64,000 bases of DNA from Zhengitettix transpicula (lineage: Eukaryota > Arthropoda > Insecta > Orthoptera > Tetrigidae). The stretch spans positions 22,976,001 to 23,040,000 of the forward strand of contig CM073596.1 in NCBI GenBank assembly GCA_037074705.1, written 5' to 3'. The notes beneath the pieces are model-generated. The model ran no database searches, was not told the origin of the DNA, and saw only the letters and a list, made by a program, of their open reading frames with translations. Below, piece after piece: positions 58,776 through 64,000 of this stretch. Within the stretch, counting starts at the first letter, position 1. Each line of letters opens with the position of its first letter. The position numbers and the translations under genes are program-made.

Positions 58776-58990
58776 ACTGATACCCTCTTGTCAGACCCAC
58801 TCAAACGTTGATTATTATTCATTTATAATTTATCCAGTTAGTTCTTGTCAGATTTATAACATCTCTGTTCCATTTCTGATAATACTTCCCTAATCGTTTT
58901 CTGGTACATGACTACTTACCCCCGAAATTTGATCAGTTTAAAGTGAAATAGTCACACGTGCCAGGCGACTAGTTTTGAAATCCAGAAAGT
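58776..58990. other. AT-rich spacer
   Basis: Ordinary AT-rich DNA between two islands. Confidence 0.5.
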
Positions 58991-58994
58991 TTCA

Positions 58995-59400
58995 AATAAT
59001 ATGACAGTCAGAATCGTGGTTGACCGAGGGAATATTTTACATTTATGCTTCGCTGCGTGTGGCCGCTTGAACCTGCTCTGCCTGAAGAAGTAACGTCTAG
59101 TTTCGGTATCACACGTTGGTAAACAGTTGAAGGATATATCGTCAGGTGCTCTGGTTCTAGGTCAGCGCACGCCACCGTTGCAGAGCTACAGAGCTGCGCA
59201 GAACCGGTCTCTGGTTCGTGTCTCGTCGGCGGCAATAAGAGCACACAGAGGCGGGTCGACGTTCTGACGATATTCTGCAAAGCTATTTTTCTCGCTCTAG
59301 ATGGCAGAAGATATCGCGCGAGTTCTGACCCGGAACTTGCACGATCGTGCCAAAAGTTGACCCCCAATCCGGACCGTTCAACAGAAAAAACCATTTTAAT
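58995..59400. promoter_or_regulatory. GC-richer island with 136-codon minus frame
   Basis: The minus frame at 59008-59418 is one of the longer frames in the window. Its residues are mixed but no domain or repeat is recognisable, and no splice or start context stands out. It could be a conserved regulatory module or an old transposon fragment; coding is not supported. Confidence 0.22.
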
Positions 59401-59638
59401 GTGGTAATGGCAAAACATTTATTAATAGTACCGTATTTGAATGGCAATAAATGAACATGGAGTAACAACATCACAGACATAATCGTATGTTAGTTTCTAA
59501 TGGTAATGAGTGAACTTACGGAACATAACCAATTTTCCTTGGATTTAAAATTTTAATGACGAAGGTGAACTTAATTTTGAGGTAATATTTTTAAAGTGTC
59601 GAATTTTGTAGTGATAATTTAAATAAAATACAGTGTAG

Positions 59639-59677
<39 letters not shown>

Positions 59678-59850
59678 TATATTTTACGTATTCTTCTAAA
59701 GATATAAAATAATGTGATTTGGCTATCGTCATTAACAATTCAGTTGAAAAAAAGCAGGCAATGAAGCATTAATAATATTAATTCCAGTTAATTTAGACCA
59801 GCGACTGTAGTTGAAAAACTTTCGTCCATCAGTTAACTATATTAGTCGAA
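59401..59850. other. AT-rich spacer with (TA)n
   Basis: AT-rich flank containing the microsatellite listed at 59641. No gene is supported. Confidence 0.5.
59641..59676. repeat. (TA)18 microsatellite
   Basis: Uninterrupted TA repeat read directly. Confidence 0.97.
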
Positions 59851-59945
59851 AGGCCACCTTCCTCTACCCTTCCCCATCTCCCCTTTAAAATCCCTTCCTA
59901 TGCTATTAAAGGGGAGTTGTCACCATGTGGATTACACTAAAAAAA
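59851..59945 (+). mobile_element. Retroposon family fragment C (3' end)
   Basis: This fragment aligns with the 3' half of copy A: CCTATGCTAT (59897-59906) and GGGGAGTTG (59911-59919) are exact and equally spaced, and the flanking pyrimidine-rich sequence also corresponds. It ends in A7 (59939-59945) after ATTACACT. Loss of the 5' part with retention of the A-tailed 3' end is the usual pattern of target-primed retrotransposition. Confidence 0.65.
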
Positions 59946-60810
59946 GTTTAAGTTAAAAATCATCATTTTCTTTATTGTAATTCGAGTTACGACTTTTTAT
60001 TTATGATACATTTATGAATGGTATAAAGATTTAAACAATTACTATTCCATATTTTAATAATTATAAAAGCATATCAGGATTGATTGAATAAGAAAATTTT
60101 TAGAAAATGTGGGCACTTAGAGAAGAAGAATATTTTGCAATACAAATTATAGAAATTTGTAAACTAGACACTTATAAAACTCAGTTTATCTTATCACTAA
60201 AAGCCATAAGTGCATAGTGTAAATTGATTTTCATAATTTGAATGACGTGATTGACGTTTAACAAATTTTACTGACTACTTTAGAAATGTCATTGCGACTT
60301 ATGAATGAAAAACTGAAACAATATTTGAGCAAAACATTTTTTTCACGTTGTTAATATTAATAGTACCACGTAATAAACAGCTGGTGTGATCTAACCTGCA
60401 CGCAAATAAATGTTTAGAGAACTGTAAAAATATGATGTACCTATGTTGATATCTAATCTGAAGCTATATCACGTGTTTTTTTATGCGGAATAGTTCACTC
60501 TACAATCTGTAAATATTTAAATCCTGCAATTAAAAACTGTGTGTTAAAAATGTTTTAAATTAACAAACTGAGCTAGAACCTTGTAATTTTTTCTTTTAAT
60601 TAACATTTCAATATTTTAAGAAATATAATATTTGTATTTTTTATTAAATTTTGTAATAATTAATGTTTTAATTTTTTAAATTTATGAAATTAAACCATTT
60701 CTTAGGCAACATTACAATATTTATAATGTTGTAGAGCGAAGTTTTAATCTATACTGTTTACATCATAATAAAATTACCACACCTGAGATGACCATTTTTA
60801 CGACTAATTA
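59946..60810. other. Very AT-rich spacer
   Basis: One of the most AT-rich stretches, with many ATT/TTTAA words. Nothing gene-like is present. Confidence 0.55.
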
Positions 60811-60814
60811 AAAT

Positions 60815-61390
60815 GCCCAAACAGAGTTATTTCCGAAGAAGCATGGACCAGTTTATTTGTAAAAAGCTTGTGATGTAGGCCATGACGCAACGTTACTCCT
60901 ACACAGCATGGGAGGACGATTTAACGGCAGATTAATGAGAAACACATTTCAAATCTCTGACTACACACGAGGTACCCCATGTATTTGTCTTCAAAACACT
61001 GGTAGCGCCACAGAAAAAAATGAAACTAATTGCGACAGCAAAATCGGCAGGCCGGCCTACAGAAATGGCTTCGAAACCGGTTTCTAGTACAAGATTTGAA
61101 CGTTAATAATACTGATGAGTCACTCTCATCTCGAGGTTTGAGCTTGCCTTATCTTATTGTTCCCCACCGACGTATTAAGCCTGCACAGCGGCGCTTCTAA
61201 ATTTAACTTAGGACCGCTACACTGCGGATATTTGCCAAAGTTATTCGCAAAGTTTCGTGATACATGCTAGCTAGACATCGAGACGAGCCTGGATTTCAAA
61301 TATTTTGCGGGCTCGCTTTAAGTTGTAGGACAGGCTGCAACGGCAAGTAGTTACTCAGGCAAGGCTTCCGCTCACGAAAATTCCTGTTAC
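60815..61390. promoter_or_regulatory. Balanced island
   Basis: Moderately complex DNA with GC words such as CGGCAGGCCGGCC near 61044 and a GCCTGCACAGCGGCGC block near 61180. No open frame of interest crosses it. It may be one or two regulatory modules separated near 61090. Confidence 0.25.
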
Positions 61391-61811
61391 TTCCGAAATT
61401 AAATTTACACTGTGCGTAATAATTTAGTGATACATGCATATTTCATTAATTTAGACTCCCCTCAGGGGACGTCCAATAAGTATCGAATTCCTTTATTCCA
61501 CAAGCCTGTGGTGATCTCCAGACTGGATATGATAATACCAGTTCTAAGACGTTTATTGCGAACACTTGTATAATGAAAAGACAAACATTTCGTGAAACTG
61601 TTGTGATAAACTAAGTTTTAAAAGTGAATATAAAAACCAATTCACGATCCTTTGACTGCGGAACTAGATGAAATTTACGTAATATCTCAGTCAAGTTGAA
61701 GGACCTTAGTAATTAAACTCCATTAGTTTATTGCTGCCTTGTTTATTGTTCCCATTGGAACAGTCGGCCAGCTACATCCTAAACTGGTGTGGAGAAGGGA
61801 ATGTTGCTTTC
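61391..61811. other. Spacer upstream of retroposon copy B
   Basis: Mixed AT-rich DNA. The 5' boundary of copy B may extend back to about 61740, because the sequence there is already more complex, but copy A offers no counterpart to test it. Confidence 0.4.
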
Positions 61812-62054
61812 CCACAGCAGAGCCCTCTCCCGCCATCGGAAGGACGTGCGACGAGTACCAGATACCCGATTCAGGTTTTCTAGGGTTTGTTCTAAATCGC
61901 TTTTGAGGCGAAGGTGCAGATAGCATCCTTAATTTGCAGCCCGGGCCTCTAGTAAACACTTGGCTACCTCGCTCTACCTTAAGCACAAACCCCTTTCCAA
62001 TCACATACTGCGCAATTACAGTATATCTCTCATATAGCCTTGTCACTAAAAAAA
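61812..62054 (+). mobile_element. Retroposon family copy B
   Basis: Homologous to copy A over most of its length: CCACAGCA start, ATCGGAAGG (61835-61843), CTAGGGTTTGT (61880-61890) and TTGGCTACC (61960-61968), ending in CACT and A7 (62048-62054). A 118-codon minus frame (61723-62079) runs antisense through it. Copy A shows a similar but interrupted antisense frame, so the frame may be incidental to GC content or may hint at a former ORF. The last part differs from A and C, suggesting divergence or a subfamily. Confidence 0.6.
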
Positions 62055-62220
62055 GGAAGCAACGCAAATCAATGGCCATGCATGGAAAGGATTACAGGTT
62101 CAGAATATTCGTAAGACTAATTTTAAAGACAAAATTGGAAACCATAACCCCATTTATGAGTGATACGATGCGTATACGTTACGATACATTAGTGTTTAAA
62201 AGTGGAATTAATGACGACTA
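62055..62220. other. AT-rich spacer
   Basis: Short AT-rich gap, with the end of a 95-codon plus frame that starts inside copy B and is not domain-like. Confidence 0.45.
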
Positions 62221-62224
62221 ATTT

Positions 62225-62690
62225 ACCTTCACGTCACTGAGATTGCTGTTTGCCAGGTAAAAGCAGAAAACTGTATATATCAGCGGCTCGTTAATGTAAA
62301 GACTAAAGGCGTGGCCCCAACAACATAAATACGAAGCCACACACGTGCTCCACAGTTTCACCCACACATTACTTGTTCCTCCCAGACTCCATAAAGCTAA
62401 GAGCGCAACCTGACTCTGCGGCAGAGAAAGCTGCTTTTCGACACAATTAAAAACACGGCCCGATTACAAACGGTGAAGCCGTGTTTACCGAGGCGAGACT
62501 GCGGAGATAAGATACGAGACACGAATGTCCCATACGTGCTGGAAACTCGTTCAGCCTGCTGGCTGGCACCGCTGCCAAAATTTCTTATGTTTCTGTTGGC
62601 ACTAATGCCACTTTAAATGCGAGACGGAGTGCCTCGGTTCCCCTAAAAGGGCTGCAGCTCGCGCGTATTAACTTTCGTTTCGATGACACA
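62225..62690. promoter_or_regulatory. Enhancer-like GC-richer island
   Basis: Complex DNA with GC blocks (CTGCTGGCTGGCACC near 62556) alternating with AT cores such as CTCGTTAATG near 62287. It has a purine-rich middle and ends in GCAGCTCGCGCG near 62652. No open frame above 60 codons covers it. Its style matches the islands at 52.2 and 57.1 kb. Confidence 0.32.
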
Positions 62691-64000
62691 TACATCTTCA
62701 ACAGCCTTCCTTACATACCCTAAACACGTGTAATATTAGCTATTTACACAAAGAAGTACAGGAATTAAATTTGACATTCAACGGCTACAAGGCATTGAAA
62801 ATTAGCTAGTTTAATCCGGATGTTTAACTGTAGAATTACCTTCATCCCCAGATTAAATAAGAATACCAGTGATAAGCGTTAGAGCAGTTAGTTTCCTTTA
62901 TGAATAAAAACGTTCGACAAATAGCAACGTCATCGTCGTCAGATATACGGATATAATGACGTTGGCGAAGTCGAAATGTTTGTTTAACAACGACTATCTG
63001 CGAAGATACCGAAGAAATTCACTGGTAAAGCCTTCACTGATTTATTTATTGATTGGTTTACAAATTTGAGCTTGTACATCTCAGGTGTATCAATTACTGA
63101 AAATCTTCCATTAAAATAAACTATTAAATGGACATAATTTCACCATTCATATTCCAAATAAACATAATAAAATAAGGCATATGATAACGTATTTACCACT
63201 ATGGAGTGAAACTATCGCAATTGTAAATAATTACTTTGCATACAGATTAATACAATCTGATAACTTAAAAAAAAGAATCCTAATTTCAGTTTAGTATTTA
63301 TGACCATAAACGGAAAAAAATAATTAAAAAGTGTTTTGCTTTCATGCTTTCATAGTCACTAAAACTAATGAGGGTCCATATAAAGCACTAACCACGATTG
63401 TATTATTGAATTTTTATAAAAAATATATATAAAAAAGCTTGGGCATAAATACTAATAATATTTAAATTAGTAACAGACTTTTCATGGCTACTTTTGAAAA
63501 CATGACAGTCATGATAAAGTATATTAACCGAAAAGCTTTCAATGGATTCCGAACACAAACACACAACTTCATTTTATTTAACAAAAATCATACAGAAGTA
63601 ATACATTTTAATTTTATTCTAGTCTTTTTCACTAAGTTAAGTTACCGTCTGGTGATCTAACAAACTGTCTTTTCAGTTCGTTACCTGGTTTGTGCAGTGT
63701 GTCGTTCTTGCGTTTCTTGAATTACCTGACGAAAGCAACGATTGCAGAAATGTTCACTTTATCCATATTTGACTATTTATTTATCTAATTATTATAATTT
63801 TTACATAGGCGGTTTATAATTTAATTTCAATAATTATTTCAGTAAAACGTTTTTCATTATAACGAACACTCAAATTCCTCGACCCTCATTGGAATTTTTC
63901 TACTTCTAGCACATAAATATTTGTTTCCCATCTTTTTGTCGAGTTATTCAGACTTTTGATATAGTAAACACTTCCGTTTTGAATAAATATAGGCCTGTAT
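62691..64000. other. AT-rich spacer to window end
   Basis: AT-rich apart from the second dispersed-repeat copy listed separately. A TAGGCCT word is at 63990-63996. No gene is supported. Confidence 0.5.
63683..63752 (+). repeat. Dispersed repeat, copy 2
   Basis: Carries the three blocks of copy 1 in order: ACCTGGTTTGTG (63683-63694), ACCTGACGAAAG (63724-63735) and AACGATTGCAGAAATG (63737-63752). Spacing differs by a few bases. Both copies are on the + strand, 14 kb apart. Confidence 0.65.

Noticed and set aside
59008..59418. 136-codon minus-strand frame
   Set aside because: No recognisable motif or start context; coincides with a GC-richer island like the other false frames.
61110..61140. 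Hammerhead-like CTGATGAG followed by CGAG
   Set aside because: The second conserved box should be CGAAA and reads CGAGG; stem II does not pair.
1..64000. CRISPR array, bacterial operons or prophage
   Set aside because: No regularly spaced direct repeats, no ribosome-binding-site and ORF packing, and the window has clear eukaryotic repeat content.

Overview
This window looks like a non-coding stretch of an AT-rich invertebrate nuclear genome, most likely an insect. The signs are: no ORF above about 150 codons on either strand, no operon-like packing, seven long (TA)n microsatellites, A-tailed retroposon copies, a piece of non-LTR reverse transcriptase, and an LTR-like element. The palindrome TAGGCCTA occurs four times, which I associate loosely with hemimetabolous insect genomes such as cockroaches and termites. 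That placement is an impression, not a result. No complete protein-coding gene, rRNA or tRNA gene was found.

The dominant structure is an alternation of AT-rich spacer, full of short A/T runs, with about thirty islands of 200 to 750 bp that have visibly higher G+C and complexity. The islands lie roughly 1 to 3 kb apart. The clearest are near 2.6-3.25, 9.4-9.9, 19.0-19.4, 31.4-31.7, 33.1-33.5, 34.8-35.3, 36.5-37.3, 38.7-38.9, 40.0-40.5, 52.2-52.7, 57.1-57.5 and 62.2-62.7 kb. Several carry clustered homeodomain-type TAATTA/AATTAGG cores, an exact POU octamer, palindromic E-boxes, GATA cores or a TATA box. The simplest reading is a gene desert or very long intron holding an array of cis-regulatory modules. 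The neighbouring target gene is not visible, and this reading rests on composition and motifs only.

Transposon-derived sequence is sparse. A retroposon family is present as two longer copies (48058-48345 and 61812-62054) and one 3' fragment (59851-59945). All three are on the + strand and all end in an A tail. Other mobile-element traces are a reverse-transcriptase fragment on the minus strand (34315-34524), an LTR-like element with perfect TGTAATGC/GCATTACA ends (25678-26074), a possible tRNA-derived SINE with an A tail (8385-8550), a weaker tRNA-like remnant (38401-38470), a GC-rich hairpin-bearing domain (24000-24790) and a short dispersed repeat at 49337-49404 and 63683-63752.

Two stretches might be coding. 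One is an exon-like open segment at 44049-44424 (+), with acceptor- and donor-like edges. The other is a frameshifted coding-like remnant at 1520-1760 (+). Neither matches a family I recognise. Because no gene is established, nothing can be said about how genes cooperate here; the interest is in the regulatory archipelago and in the unnamed retroposon family.
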